A stretch of DNA of 64,000 nucleotides. Origin: Heminiphilus faecis (lineage in GTDB: Bacteria; Bacteroidota; Bacteroidia; Bacteroidales; Muribaculaceae). Shown piece after piece: positions 52,676 to 62,660 of the stretch (position 1 is the stretch's first letter; each line of letters opens with the position of its first letter). Below the pieces are notes generated by a model. The model did no database searches. It saw nothing but the letters and a program-made list of their open reading frames with translations, and had not been told where the DNA came from. The stretch covers positions 1-64,000 of the forward strand of contig NZ_VSMC01000009.1 of assembly GCF_008728965.1 (NCBI RefSeq). Reading direction: 5' to 3'. The position numbers and the translations under genes were made by a program.

Positions 52676-54079
52676 CTAATCAAAACTTGACCCGTCAAAA
52701 CAATGGGTACATACTTTGCATTTCGGTAATCCGATGGCTTTTATTATCGTTTCGATTGAATTGAATTTTAACGAAGTGAGGCCCAATTGCTTTCTTATGG
52801 CTTCGACCATTGCATTGTATTTCGGCGAGTCGGTAGTGGCGTATTGGTCAAGATCTTTGTCAGGATCGCCTTCAAGATCTTTTATAACCCGACGTGTTAT
52901 AAGCTCCATGTCACTTTTTGATGCCGTGAAATTAAGATATTTACACGGATATATAAGCGGCGGACAGCTTATGCGTATGTGTACTTCTTTTGCTCCGCAG
53001 TCAAAAAGATCCTTGACGTTGTCGCGCAACTGAGTACCGCGCACGATTGAATCGTCACAAAATATGACTCTTTTGTCTTTCAACAACGCTTTATTGGCAA
53101 TAAGCTTCATTTTGGCAACAAGCTCACGTCGCTCCTGAGTGCTCGGAGTAAAACTGCGGGGCCATGTCGGAGTATACTTCACGATACCTCGCTGATAAGG
53201 CACTCCCTTACCTTGCGAATAGCCTAAGGCCATACCTATACCCGAGTCAGGAACCGCACTTACAAAGTCGACCTCAGTGTCATCCTTATGGCCCATGGCG
53301 AGTCCGGAGTCATAACGCATCTGATCGACATTCTTGCCTTCATATTCACATACGGGATATCCGTAGTAGGTCCACAAAAACGCACATATCTGCATCGGCT
53401 CCTCCGGTTTTTTCAACTGCGTGAACGAGTCGGCTTTAATTTCGACTATTTCCGCCGGACCGAGATTGTAACATACATTATAGCCCAAATTGGGGAAGGC
53501 ACATGTCTCGCTTGTAACCGCATGCGCACCGTCTTTTTCACCTATTATAACGGGAGTACGGCCATATCGGTCACGAGCGGCTATAATGCTGTCCTCAGTG
53601 AGCAACAACATCGAGCATGAGCCTTTTACGCGTCTATACACATTCTCTATGCCCGATACGTAATCAGTGCCCTCGCTTATGAGCGCAGCTATCATTTCCG
53701 TAGGATTGATAATGTCGTAGCTGTGTTCGCAAAAGTGATGTCCTTTCGCAAGCAACTCCTTTTCAAGCTGCACTATATTGTTGATGCGGCCTACGGTCAC
53801 TATGGCAAACTTGCCGAGATGACAGTTGACGATAATCGGTTGAGCATCGGTGTCACTTATGACACCGATGCCGACCAAACCGCTGAAGTCTTTCAAGTCA
53901 CCTTCAAATTTGGACCTGAAATAAGCATTTTCAATATTATGTATGGAGCGTGTAAACACGCCGTCGCTGCAAGTAGCTATTCCGGCCCGTTTTGTCCCCA
54001 TATGAGAGTTGTAATCAACGCCATAAAAAAGTTCGTTGATGCACTCGTCGTGTTTTGCAACACCAAAAAAACCACCCAT
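52676..54079 (-). CDS. PurF-like amidophosphoribosyltransferase lacking the glutaminase cysteine
   Basis: 467 residues. The two PurF domains are present: an N-terminal Ntn-glutaminase fold and a C-terminal PRTase with the PRPP loop VIFCDDSIVRGTQ. Canonical PurF begins M-C-G-I, and Cys2 becomes the N-terminal nucleophile; here the start reads MGGFFGV, with Gly in its place, and the next Cys is at residue 13. Glutamine hydrolysis should therefore be lost. The protein may use free ammonia, have another role, or depend on a partner. I recall similar 'MGGFFG' proteins in Bacteroides, so this is probably a lineage-wide paralogue. It lies 18 bases downstream of purL. Confidence 0.88.
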   Translation of the reverse strand: MGGFFGVAKHDECINELFYGVDYNSHMGTKRAGIATCSDGVFTRSIHNIENAYFRSKFEGDLKDFSGLVGIGVISDTDAQPIIVNCHLGKFAIVTVGRINNIVQLEKELLAKGHHFCEHSYDIINPTEMIAALISEGTDYVSGIENVYRRVKGSCSMLLLTEDSIIAARDRYGRTPVIIGEKDGAHAVTSETCAFPNLGYNVCYNLGPAEIVEIKADSFTQLKKPEEPMQICAFLWTYYGYPVCEYEGKNVDQMRYDSGLAMGHKDDTEVDFVSAVPDSGIGMALGYSQGKGVPYQRGIVKYTPTWPRSFTPSTQERRELVAKMKLIANKALLKDKRVIFCDDSIVRGTQLRDNVKDLFDCGAKEVHIRISCPPLIYPCKYLNFTASKSDMELITRRVIKDLEGDPDKDLDQYATTDSPKYNAMVEAIRKQLGLTSLKFNSIETIIKAIGLPKCKVCTHCFDGSSFD

Positions 54080-54097
54080 AGGTAAGTGTACTTAATC

Positions 54098-57000
54098 TTA
54101 TTTGGTTACTTTTTCAATCCATTTGCGGGCATTTACAAACGCATCTATCCACGGAGTTATGTCATCCTTACGGCGAGTCTCCGGATAGTATCCGCACTGC
54201 CACGGGAAGATAGCGCGTTCGAGATGGGGCATCATGGCAAGATGACGTCCGTCAGCTGATGCTATACCTGCTACCGATGCACGTGAACCGTTGGGATTTC
54301 CCGGATAGGCGGCATAATTGTACTTGGCCACGATATTATATTTTTCAAGCGGTTCGGGCAGATTGAACTTGCCTTCACCGTGAGCTACCCAGATACCGAG
54401 CTTGGAGCCTGACAAGGAGCCGAGCATGACCGAATTGTTTTCGGGTATGGACAATCCTAGGAACTGCGATTCAAATTTATGTGATATATTGTGCTCCATG
54501 CGGGCTTTGCGCGAATGTTCGGGAGCTATCAGGTTCAATTCGATCATGAGCTGACAGCCGTTGCATATGCCGAGGCTCAGCGTATCGTTACGTTTATAGA
54601 AACGCTCGAGAGCAGCTTTGGCCTTTTCGTTCCAAAGGAAACCTCCAGCCCAGCCTTTTGCCGATCCGAGCACGTCGGAATTGGAAAAGCCGCCGCAGAA
54701 TACAATCATGTTCACGTCATCGAGGGTCTCTCGTCCTGACATAAGGTCGGTCATATGGACATCTTTCACATCGAATCCAGCGAGATAAAGCGAATAAGCC
54801 ATCTCTCGGTCGCCATTGACGCCCTTTTCCCTGATTATAGCCGCACGGATGCCGGTTTTACCGTCGCGGCGCAGTTTCAGACCGCGGGAAGCGAGTTTTC
54901 CGTCAAAATCTTTCGGGAAACGGAAACGTATAGGTTGTTTCTTATAATTGTCGAAACGCATGGCGGCGCATTTCTCTCCGCTCTGTACGGCGTCCATAAG
55001 GTACGAAGACCTGAACCATACATCGCGCATATAGTCGATAAAGAACATATGACGCGCGCCGTCGTGGTTTACAACGAGAGTGCGCTCTTTCGAAGGAGCA
55101 CCTATGGCACAATAACGCACGCCGGCTTTATCAAGAAGGCTTTCGACTTTCTCACATTTAGCGTCAGCAACCTGTATTACAAGTGCCGGATTTTCGGCAA
55201 ACAAAATCTTCACGAGATCGGTTTCTCCGAATTTTTCAAATGCATCCGCATCGAAATCAATACCTCCGTTGACATTGGCAAACGTCATCTCAAGCAAAGC
55301 GGTGACAAGACCTCCGGCCGATACGTCGTGAGCTGCGATAAGAGCGTTGTCCTTAACCAATTTCTGGACTGCATTGAATGTCGCTTTGAATTTTTCGGCA
55401 TCGGTAACTGAAGGCACTTCTTTTCCAAGACGGTTAAGAGTCTGTGCGAGGGCCGATCCTCCGAGTTTAAGCGTGTCGCCGGAGAAGTCTATATAATATA
55501 ATGTGGATTTTTTCTGCTGAAGTACCGGCGATACGGTCTTTCTGACATTGCCTGTCTCTCCGGCAGCCGAAATTATTACCGTACCGGGAGCATAAACCTT
55601 ATCATCACCGTATTTCTGCGTCATTGACAGACTGTCCTTGCCTGTCGGTATGTTTATACCGAGTGCACATGCAAAGTCGCTACATGCTTCAACCGCTCTG
55701 TAAAGAGCCGCGTCTTCGCCGGGATTTTTGCAAGGCCACATCCAGTTGGCACTAAGCGATACACTCTTTAGTCCGTCGGCCAACGGTGCGGCAACGATGT
55801 TGGTCAATGCTTCGGCCACAGCCATTACAGAACCTTTTGCCGGGTCAACAAGAGCCACTTGAGGAGCATGGCCTATAGATGTGGCAATACCGGCTTTACC
55901 TGTGTAGTCAAGCGATACGACGCCGCAATCACTTAATGGGAGCTGTATTTCACCTTGACATTGCTGACGAGCTATTTTACCTGTCACCGATCGGTCAACC
56001 TTATTGGTGAGCCAGTCCTTGCAGGCAACACCTTCAAGACTCAATACGTCGCGCAGATATTCCTCTATTTTTGTAGTATCGGGCTCAATATCTTTGTATG
56101 TGTCGATGACGGTGCTGTCTGTCATTATTGTCTTGGGTGAATTGCCAAACATATCAGCCATTGCCAAGTCTATGGGCTTGATGCCGTCGGGTTGTTCAAA
56201 TACAAAGCGGTCATCGCCGGTTGTCTCTCCAACCACATAGAATGGAGCGCGCTCACGGTCGGCGATGCGTTTTACGTATTCTATATCATCTTCTTTCATT
56301 ACAAGACCCATACGCTCCTGACTCTCGTTTCCTACAATTTCCTTGGCCGAGAGAGTCTTGTCGCCTACAGGTAGCGAGCCTATCTCAATCTTTCCGCCTG
56401 TAGTCTCCACGAGTTCCGAAAGCGCGTTAAGATGTCCGCCGGCACCGTGGTCATGTATCGATACGATGGGATTGTCATCGCTTTCGGCAAGAGCCCGTAT
56501 TACATTGCTTACACGCTTCTGCATTTCAGGGTTGGCACGCTGTACGGCATTCAGTTCGATAGCATTGGCGTACTGTCCGGTCTCAACAGAAGATACTGCA
56601 CCTCCGCCCATGCCGATTCTGTAATTATCACCACCCATGACAACAACTTTCTCTCCGGCTTCGGGTATGCCCTTGATGGCATCTTTCTTTGCGGCGAATC
56701 CTACACCACCGGCAAGCATTATAACCTTGTCGTAAGCATACTTCTTACCGTTTTCATCGTGCTCGAATGTAAGCAGCGAACCGCATATGAGCGGCTGGCC
56801 GAATTTGTTGCCGAAATCAGAAGCTCCGTTTGAAGCTTTGATAAGGATATCGCAGGGAGTCTGATACAGCCATGCGCGCGGGTCCATCATAAGTTCCCAG
56901 CGATGCTCGGGCGACATACGAGGATAGGATGTCATATATACGGCTGTTCCTGCAATGGGCAGACTGGCCTTGCCTCCGCCGAGGCGGTCACGGATTTCGC

Positions 57001-57799
57001 CGCCGGTACCTGTGGCAGCGCCGTTGAACGGCTCTACCGTCGTAGGAAAGTTGTGGGTCTCGGCTTTGAGCGATATGACAGTGTCAAGGTCTTTTACCTC
57101 AAAATAGTCAGGCTTATCAGGATTTACAGGATAAAATTGGTCAACCTTCGGGCCGTCGATAAACGCTACATTGTCTTTGTAGGCCGAGACGAGCTTATTG
57201 GGGTTGACCTGTGATGTTTTCTTTATAAGTTTGAAAAGCGACGACGGTTTTTCCTCTCCGTCTATGATGAATGTACCGTTGAATATCTTGTGGCGGCAAT
57301 GCTCCGAATTTACCTGTGAAAAACCGAATACTTCACTATCGGTCAGTTTACGTCCGAGCTTCTTGCCAAGGTCGCGCAGGTATTGTTCTTCGTCGGGGCT
57401 CAATGCGAGACCCTCGGCCTTGTTGTACTCCGATATGTCGTCGATGTACACAATTTTATCAGGAGTCTTGGCCACAGTGAAAATCTTGCTGTTAAGGCCG
57501 TCATAAACGCGCTGGAGCATTTTGTCAAACTCGGGATGCTCTGCCGTCGTACGATAAAATTCCTCAATACGCGTTATGCCTTCGAGACCCATGTTCTGGG
57601 TTATCTCTACGGCATTTGTACTCCAAGGGGTAATCATTTCGCGACGCGGACCTACAAACCGTCCTTTTAACGAAGTGGCTGACAGGGGAGTGGCGCCATC
57701 AAAAAGCCATGACAACTTCTGACGCTGCTCGTCATCAAAACGCTGTGTAGTTTCTACCGCAATGATGTGATTCGCACCTTTTTTAAAGAAAACAACCAT
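54098..57799 (-). CDS. purL: Phosphoribosylformylglycinamidine synthase (large PurL)
   Basis: 1233 residues, the single-chain type found in Proteobacteria and Bacteroidota (synthetase plus glutaminase). Adds the glutamine amide N to FGAR. The synthetase part shows SQVNSEHCRHKIFNG, ETHNFPTTVEPFNGAATGTGGEIRD (in part) and GAGGHLNALSELVE. The C-terminal class I glutaminase has GICNGCQLM with nucleophile Cys and HGEGKF with the His/Glu region. First gene with the purF-like gene 18 bases downstream. A TATTTTTG -7 box lies at 57843-57850 on the minus strand. Confidence 0.96.
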   Translation of the reverse strand: MVVFFKKGANHIIAVETTQRFDDEQRQKLSWLFDGATPLSATSLKGRFVGPRREMITPWSTNAVEITQNMGLEGITRIEEFYRTTAEHPEFDKMLQRVYDGLNSKIFTVAKTPDKIVYIDDISEYNKAEGLALSPDEEQYLRDLGKKLGRKLTDSEVFGFSQVNSEHCRHKIFNGTFIIDGEEKPSSLFKLIKKTSQVNPNKLVSAYKDNVAFIDGPKVDQFYPVNPDKPDYFEVKDLDTVISLKAETHNFPTTVEPFNGAATGTGGEIRDRLGGGKASLPIAGTAVYMTSYPRMSPEHRWELMMDPRAWLYQTPCDILIKASNGASDFGNKFGQPLICGSLLTFEHDENGKKYAYDKVIMLAGGVGFAAKKDAIKGIPEAGEKVVVMGGDNYRIGMGGGAVSSVETGQYANAIELNAVQRANPEMQKRVSNVIRALAESDDNPIVSIHDHGAGGHLNALSELVETTGGKIEIGSLPVGDKTLSAKEIVGNESQERMGLVMKEDDIEYVKRIADRERAPFYVVGETTGDDRFVFEQPDGIKPIDLAMADMFGNSPKTIMTDSTVIDTYKDIEPDTTKIEEYLRDVLSLEGVACKDWLTNKVDRSVTGKIARQQCQGEIQLPLSDCGVVSLDYTGKAGIATSIGHAPQVALVDPAKGSVMAVAEALTNIVAAPLADGLKSVSLSANWMWPCKNPGEDAALYRAVEACSDFACALGINIPTGKDSLSMTQKYGDDKVYAPGTVIISAAGETGNVRKTVSPVLQQKKSTLYYIDFSGDTLKLGGSALAQTLNRLGKEVPSVTDAEKFKATFNAVQKLVKDNALIAAHDVSAGGLVTALLEMTFANVNGGIDFDADAFEKFGETDLVKILFAENPALVIQVADAKCEKVESLLDKAGVRYCAIGAPSKERTLVVNHDGARHMFFIDYMRDVWFRSSYLMDAVQSGEKCAAMRFDNYKKQPIRFRFPKDFDGKLASRGLKLRRDGKTGIRAAIIREKGVNGDREMAYSLYLAGFDVKDVHMTDLMSGRETLDDVNMIVFCGGFSNSDVLGSAKGWAGGFLWNEKAKAALERFYKRNDTLSLGICNGCQLMIELNLIAPEHSRKARMEHNISHKFESQFLGLSIPENNSVMLGSLSGSKLGIWVAHGEGKFNLPEPLEKYNIVAKYNYAAYPGNPNGSRASVAGIASADGRHLAMMPHLERAIFPWQCGYYPETRRKDDITPWIDAFVNARKWIEKVTK

Positions 57800-57879
57800 A
57801 TATGCCTGTTTTGAAGTTATTATTTGATTGGTTTTAGGCTTGCAAAAATACTAAAAAACGTCGGAAAAACACTAATAAA

Positions 57880-57922
57880 TTACATAAAAAGAAACATCCC
57901 CCGGTTTCACAATCGGAGGATG
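57880..57922 (-). terminator. Terminator of the BlaR-like gene
   Basis: A 9-bp stem with one G-U pair (57895-57903 with 57914-57922), followed on the minus strand by TTTCTTTTT. It lies 33 bases after the stop of the M56 gene. Confidence 0.8.
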
Positions 57923-57954
57923 CGCTTTGTAGTATGAAAAAGATGTATATTTTG

Positions 57955-59754
57955 TCAGTCGTCAAATGTAGCAGTGGTAGTGGTAACCGTAGTGGTGGTT
58001 GACGAACCATCCGATTTTTTATCGATCGTTTCGATGACGACAACATTGTTTTTCTTATTTACGGTTATGCTCTTTATATTGTCAGGAGATAAATTCTTTA
58101 AATCTTCCTCATTGATGATTTTGCCGTCGATCATGTAAACAGTGCTTTTATCATTGTCACTATTCGGGATAATCACTCTTGTTGTAGTGGAGTTATCATT
58201 GTCAGTTTCAGTTATGACAAATGCTGTCTTTTTTATCTCGGGAGACAATGCGGCATATTTTTCTCTTGATATTCGTTTACCGGCATATAATATCTCGCTT
58301 TTGTCAAGTATTTCAGGTGTAATTTCTCGGTCAACCGATATACTCATCGTCATATCGGATTTTTTCATATCGCCGTAGCCTACAACGCTGATGTTGCTCG
58401 ATTTAGAGCTGCCCGACGGGGTTTCACGTTCCTTATCTGGTTCAAGTGTCAATTTAACGGAAGCCCCGTTATTGCATGATATGTCAAGTGTGTTATAGCC
58501 GATATACATGACTTTGAATTTCACATTCTTGTCTGCCGACTCTAATTTGAACTTACCTTCGGTATCGGTCGCAGTTCCCCGCTTTCCATCATCTGACTTC
58601 ACAATGGCGCCTATTATAGGTTTACCGGTTTCATCAACGACCTGTCCAGTCACATAATAAGGATAAGGTTCGTTATTTACCGACTTCGGTTTGGTAGCTT
58701 TGGCCTGATCCGAAGACCGTTCCGACGCCGTTTCTCCGACTTCATCGGAAGCAAACTCCTTCGGTACGTCGGAAATAGTTAGAATTTGACTTTCTTCAGG
58801 AAAATCGTTAACTTTGTCATCGTAGGCAAGAGCCGAACCGAAATCGGCTGATTCCACATCGTAAATAACCGATGCGATTGCCGGAAGATTGACTACTGCG
58901 AGTGCGGCTGCGCAAGCCGGTACCAGAGCAAGGGCTCGCCACCGACGGCACTTGCTTGATTTTGATGATAACATCATGGTGATACGTTTTTTAAGTTTAC
59001 TATGATTCAGGCTGTTGGCAAGTGACGGGAATCTCGCGCCGACAGCCTTTTTTATTAACAACAGTTGATATTGGCGTGCATTTACGCCGCTTTCAAGCAC
59101 CGACATGTCGGCCTGATATTCATGAATGGCTTTCAGCTCTTCGCGCATAAGCCATGCCGCCGGATTAAACCAGTTTATAACCAGCACCGCCTGAGCTGCG
59201 AGCATGTCTATCCAGTGCATGCACTGAAGGTGTTTTGTCTCGTGAAGCGTTATCGTTTCTCCGGCCGATAAATAATCGTCGCGGCTCATCACTATATATC
59301 GCATCCAACTGAACGGGGCTACATTATGATCATCAATCAACACCAGCGTATAACGGCCTTTCTGCCGTTTTTCACCACGGGCTATCAGCTTCATTATACG
59401 CATCCACACAATAAGCGTGCTCGTGGTCATCACTACGACTCCGGCAATATATAACGCTATTATGACAAGCGGATAAACGGGGGCTACATATGCATTGCCT
59501 TCGTCAACTGACGCGATGGTCTGTAATAATACTGTCAGATCGGTATCAATAACAGATGCCGGTTCTTCGGGAGAAAACAGCCGGCCGTATACACCGGCTA
59601 TCGGAACATATAGAAAGGCTACTACATATATACATAATATTATAGTGCGGTTGTAGGCATGCTGATTTTCTCCTGCAAGCAGCCATTTGTATATGACATA
59701 CAGAGCCATTAATATAATGCCTGATGACAGAGAGTATGTGAATAGTGTACCCAT
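57955..59754 (-). CDS. BlaR1/MecR1-like M56 peptidase with CarboxypepD_reg and plug-like tail
   Basis: 599 residues. Four N-terminal membrane helices surround an M56 zinc peptidase: HETKH is the HExxH motif, and EYQADMS supplies the third ligand region. Classical BlaR1 ends in a beta-lactam-binding sensor; this one instead has a CarboxypepD_reg domain (~residues 370-450; YVTGQVVDETGKPIIGAI) and a C-terminal segment like a TonB-plug (VYMIDGKIINEEDLKNL; SITVNKKNNVVVIE). It should sense envelope status and cleave or relieve the BlaI-like repressor 15 bases upstream. Beta-lactam sensing is not supported. Confidence 0.85.
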   Translation of the reverse strand: MGTLFTYSLSSGIILMALYVIYKWLLAGENQHAYNRTIILCIYVVAFLYVPIAGVYGRLFSPEEPASVIDTDLTVLLQTIASVDEGNAYVAPVYPLVIIALYIAGVVVMTTSTLIVWMRIMKLIARGEKRQKGRYTLVLIDDHNVAPFSWMRYIVMSRDDYLSAGETITLHETKHLQCMHWIDMLAAQAVLVINWFNPAAWLMREELKAIHEYQADMSVLESGVNARQYQLLLIKKAVGARFPSLANSLNHSKLKKRITMMLSSKSSKCRRWRALALVPACAAALAVVNLPAIASVIYDVESADFGSALAYDDKVNDFPEESQILTISDVPKEFASDEVGETASERSSDQAKATKPKSVNNEPYPYYVTGQVVDETGKPIIGAIVKSDDGKRGTATDTEGKFKLESADKNVKFKVMYIGYNTLDISCNNGASVKLTLEPDKERETPSGSSKSSNISVVGYGDMKKSDMTMSISVDREITPEILDKSEILYAGKRISREKYAALSPEIKKTAFVITETDNDNSTTTRVIIPNSDNDKSTVYMIDGKIINEEDLKNLSPDNIKSITVNKKNNVVVIETIDKKSDGSSTTTTVTTTTATFDD

Positions 59755-59769
59755 GCGGTGCGTAGTCTG

Positions 59770-60153
59770 TTATTTGGAATTTTTCTTCTCGATAAGTTCG
59801 ATGAGTTCGCGAAGTTCGTCGGCCGTTATCTTTTCTTCTTCGACCAGAGTAGATACAGCTCCGAAGTAGCTGTTGCCAAAATAACTCTTTATGAGATTAC
59901 CGAATCTTTTACGGCGGAAGTCTTCCATGCGAGCCACTGCGTAATACTGATATGAGCCGCCGAGTTCATTGTGCGACACGAAGCCTTTTTTCTCCAGTAT
60001 CCTTACGAAAGTCGATACGGTGTTGAAATGTGGCTTAGGGTCGGGGAGCAACTCAACGAGCTGCTTTACAAATAGGGGGCCATGCGCCCAGAAGAGATGC
60101 ATCAATTGCTCTTCTTTGTCAGTCAGGCTGTCTTTCTTTTTCTGTCGTGTCAT
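59770..60153 (-). CDS. BlaI/MecI/CopY-family repressor
   Basis: 127 residues. Winged helix with LTDKEEQLMHLFWAHGPLFVKQLVELLPDPKPHFNTVSTFVRILEKKGF (in part: KEEQLMHLFW, NTVSTFVRILEKKGF), the BlaI signature, and a C-terminal helix for dimerisation. BlaI-type regulators repress their own operon and are cleaved when the M56 partner is activated. A TATATTTG -7 box sits at 60175-60182. An imperfect palindrome around TTGCGCAA (about 60197-60204) lies upstream and could be the operator. Confidence 0.9.
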   Translation of the reverse strand: MTRQKKKDSLTDKEEQLMHLFWAHGPLFVKQLVELLPDPKPHFNTVSTFVRILEKKGFVSHNELGGSYQYYAVARMEDFRRKRFGNLIKSYFGNSYFGAVSTLVEEEKITADELRELIELIEKKNSK

Positions 60154-60174
60154 TGCTGCTGTTTTTAATTACGG

Positions 60175-60182
60175 CAAATATA
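60175..60182 (-). promoter_or_regulatory. -7 box for the BlaI/BlaR-like operon
   Basis: TATATTTG on the minus strand, 22 bases before the start at 60153. The rest of the 60154-60441 gap holds two TAATTTTG boxes facing trigger factor (about 60266 and 60395), suggesting two tig promoters. Confidence 0.5.
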
Positions 60183-60441
60183 AAACGAATATTTTAGTTG
60201 CGCAAGCGTTTCTAACGAAATTATTAGTTATTCTTCCCGATTTGTAAAATTCTCTTCGATTCTTTAATTTTGCACAACAGAATTGTGTGTCGAGATGCGT
60301 TTTTAATAAATTTTGGCATGACATTTGCTGTAATTAAACAACATCGGGATAAAAATAGCTCTCTTAAATTGTTTTATGAAGATATTCGAGTTAATTTTGT
60401 GCCGAAATTAAACCAGACAAGGTAGAAACAAATATAATTTT

Positions 60442-61803
60442 ATGAACGTAACATTAGAAAAGACCAGCGAAGTGAGTGCAAAACTCAACGTGTCTATTGA
60501 AGAGAACGACTACAAGGACAAAGTTGTAAAGGAACTTAAAGAGATAGGAAAGAAACATGCCATTCCCGGATTTCGTCAGGGACATGTTCCTTTTGGCGAG
60601 CTCAACCGTCGCTTTGGAAAGCAGGTGACCAGCGATGTCATAAACAACGAAGTGTATGACGCCGTGATAGGATACATCCGTGACAATAAACTTGCCGTAC
60701 TCGGCGAGCCTATACCCGTGGAGGTAAAGGAACTTGACCTTAAGAACGAGAAAGACTTTTCGTTCAGCTATGAACTCGCTCTTGTTCCTGAAATCAATGT
60801 CACACTTGACAAAGACGTTCACCTTCCTTACTATAACATAGAGGTAAGCGAGGATATGATCAACGAGCAGGACAAGAACTTCCGTGAACGCTTCGGCGCA
60901 CAGGTGCCCGGCGAAGAAGTTGAAGCCAACTCTCTTGTTAAAGGCTCGATAATGGAACTTGACGAAGCCGGAAACGTAAAGACTTCCGACGACGCCATAC
61001 AGATGATAAACGGCATCGTAGCTCCCATGTATTTCAAGGATAAAGCGGAAGCCGACAAGTTTATCGGTAAAAAGGTCAATGACAAGGTAGTTTTCAATCC
61101 GTGGAAAACGTGTGAAGGTAATGCCGCAGAGCTTTCTTCGATGCTTGGTGTCGACAAGAGCAAGGCTGCCGATATAAAAGGTGATTTCGAATTATCGATT
61201 TCGGAGATTATCGTTTTGCGTCCTGCTGAACTCGGTCAGGAGCTATACGACAATGTTTTAGGCAAAGACAAAGCCACTACCGAAGAAGAGTACCGCAATG
61301 CACTGAAAGACATGATTGCCCGTGAACTTTCACGCAACAGCGAAATGCTTTTCCGAGTTGACACTGAAAAAGCTATGATGGAAAAGTACGGTGACATGGA
61401 ACTGCCTGTAGAAATTCTCAAAAAATGGCTCATACGTCGTAACGACGAACTCAACGACGCTAACATCGACGAGGAATATGCAAAAATGGAGCAGGGCTTG
61501 AAATGGCAGCTCATAAAAGAGCGTATCGGTGAGATATGCCAGATAAAGATTGAAGAGCAGGATCTCATCGGACACGCCAAAATGATTGCCTCCATGCAGT
61601 TTGCTCAATACGGCATGACTAATATGGACGATGACACACTGACCGACTATGCCAAGCGCATTCTCGCTGACAAGAACTATCGTCCCAGAATAGTTGAAGA
61701 GGTCGGCGACATAAAATTGTTTGCGGCAGTAAAAGAAGCCGTGACGATTAACGCTGAAAACGTGACACTTGACAAATTTAAAGAAATAGCGACAAAACAA
61801 TAA
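60442..61803 (+). CDS. tig: Trigger factor
   Basis: 453 residues. Ribosome-bound chaperone at the nascent-chain exit. The ribosome-binding loop reads GFRQGHVPFGELNRRFG (canonical GFRxGxxP). The middle domain at ~145-240 occupies the place of the FKBP PPIase domain but keeps few of its residues, as is usual in Bacteroidota. The C-terminal chaperone arms follow (MLFRVDTEKAMMEKY, LKWQLIKERIGE). It precedes clpP and clpX, the usual order in the phylum. Confidence 0.95.
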   Translation: MNVTLEKTSEVSAKLNVSIEENDYKDKVVKELKEIGKKHAIPGFRQGHVPFGELNRRFGKQVTSDVINNEVYDAVIGYIRDNKLAVLGEPIPVEVKELDLKNEKDFSFSYELALVPEINVTLDKDVHLPYYNIEVSEDMINEQDKNFRERFGAQVPGEEVEANSLVKGSIMELDEAGNVKTSDDAIQMINGIVAPMYFKDKAEADKFIGKKVNDKVVFNPWKTCEGNAAELSSMLGVDKSKAADIKGDFELSISEIIVLRPAELGQELYDNVLGKDKATTEEEYRNALKDMIARELSRNSEMLFRVDTEKAMMEKYGDMELPVEILKKWLIRRNDELNDANIDEEYAKMEQGLKWQLIKERIGEICQIKIEEQDLIGHAKMIASMQFAQYGMTNMDDDTLTDYAKRILADKNYRPRIVEEVGDIKLFAAVKEAVTINAENVTLDKFKEIATKQ

Positions 61804-61826
61804 TCTGGTCTTGTCTTAAATTAAAT

Positions 61827-61856
61827 CACGGAGCGGCGCCATGGTGTCGCTCCGTG
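61827..61856 (+). terminator. Hairpin after trigger factor
   Basis: A perfect 9-bp stem (61827-61835 with 61848-61856) with a 12-base loop. There is no U-run, so it may only attenuate; clpP starts 106 bases further on and likely has its own promoter (a TATCTTTG box at about 61922). Confidence 0.5.
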
Positions 61857-61961
61857 TATGTATCGACACATCAATACATACAATAATTCTTGCAAAATTT
61901 GCATATTTCTGATTTTTTATTGTATCTTTGAGTAGCCAATACTAAATATCTTACAAAATAT

Positions 61962-62651
61962 ATGAACAACGACTTTAGAAATTATGCTGTAAAGCATTTA
62001 GGTATGAACGGGCTTGCCCTTGACCAATACATTGCAGCAACCGGTGGCGCCAACATAACATCCAGCTATATATCACCCACGATTATTGAAGAACGTCAGC
62101 TTAACGTGGCCCAGATGGACGTATTCTCACGTCTGATGATGGACCGCATCATATTTCTCGGGACCGACGTAAACGATTATACCGCCAATGTCATACAGGC
62201 ACAATTGCTGTATCTTGACACCTCAGATCCCGGAAAAGACATATCCATATACATCAACTCGCCCGGCGGATCCGTATATGCCGGCCTCGGCATATATGAT
62301 ACAATGCAGTATGTGGCCAGCGATGTGGCCACGATATGTACCGGTATGGCCGCATCTATGGCTGCCGTACTTCTCGTGTCGGGAGAAAAAGGCAAACGCT
62401 TTGCTCTAAAACACTCGCGCGTCATGATACATCAGCCGATGGGAGGCGCGCAGGGGCAGGCTTCAGATATTGAAATTACCGCACGCGAAATCCAAAAGTT
62501 GAAAAAAGAATTGTATTCGATCATAGCCGACCATTCCGGCATGTCATATGATAAGGTAGAGAAAGACTCCGATCGCGATTATTGGATGACTGCGGAAGAG
62601 GCCAAGGAATATGGCATGATTGACAACGTACTTGTTAAAGCAAACCGTTAA
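61962..62651 (+). CDS. clpP: ATP-dependent Clp protease proteolytic subunit
   Basis: 229 residues. Serine protease that forms the two-ring chamber used by ClpX. The nucleophile lies in [15 protein letters not shown], the His in [12 protein letters not shown], and the Asp is in the following [18 protein letters not shown] region. The N-terminal ~35 residues are an extension or propeptide relative to E. coli mature ClpP. clpX follows after 9 bases, so the two are co-expressed. Confidence 0.97.
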   Translation: MNNDFRNYAVKHLGMNGLALDQYIAATGGANITSSYISPTIIEERQLNVAQMDVFSRLMMDRIIFLGTDVNDYTANVIQAQLLYLDTSDPGKDISIYINSPGGSVYAGLGIYDTMQYVASDVATICTGMAASMAAVLLVSGEKGKRFALKHSRVMIHQPMGGAQGQASDIEITAREIQKLKKELYSIIADHSGMSYDKVEKDSDRDYWMTAEEAKEYGMIDNVLVKANR

Positions 62652-62660
62652 GAGGCGGAT

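Noticed and set aside
54755-55411. Plus-strand ORF of 218 codons
   Set aside because: Antisense to purL, a well-conserved gene; it reflects codon bias.
57955-60153. Beta-lactam resistance locus
   Set aside because: There is no beta-lactamase or PBP2a gene nearby, and the M56 protein lacks a recognisable beta-lactam sensor domain.
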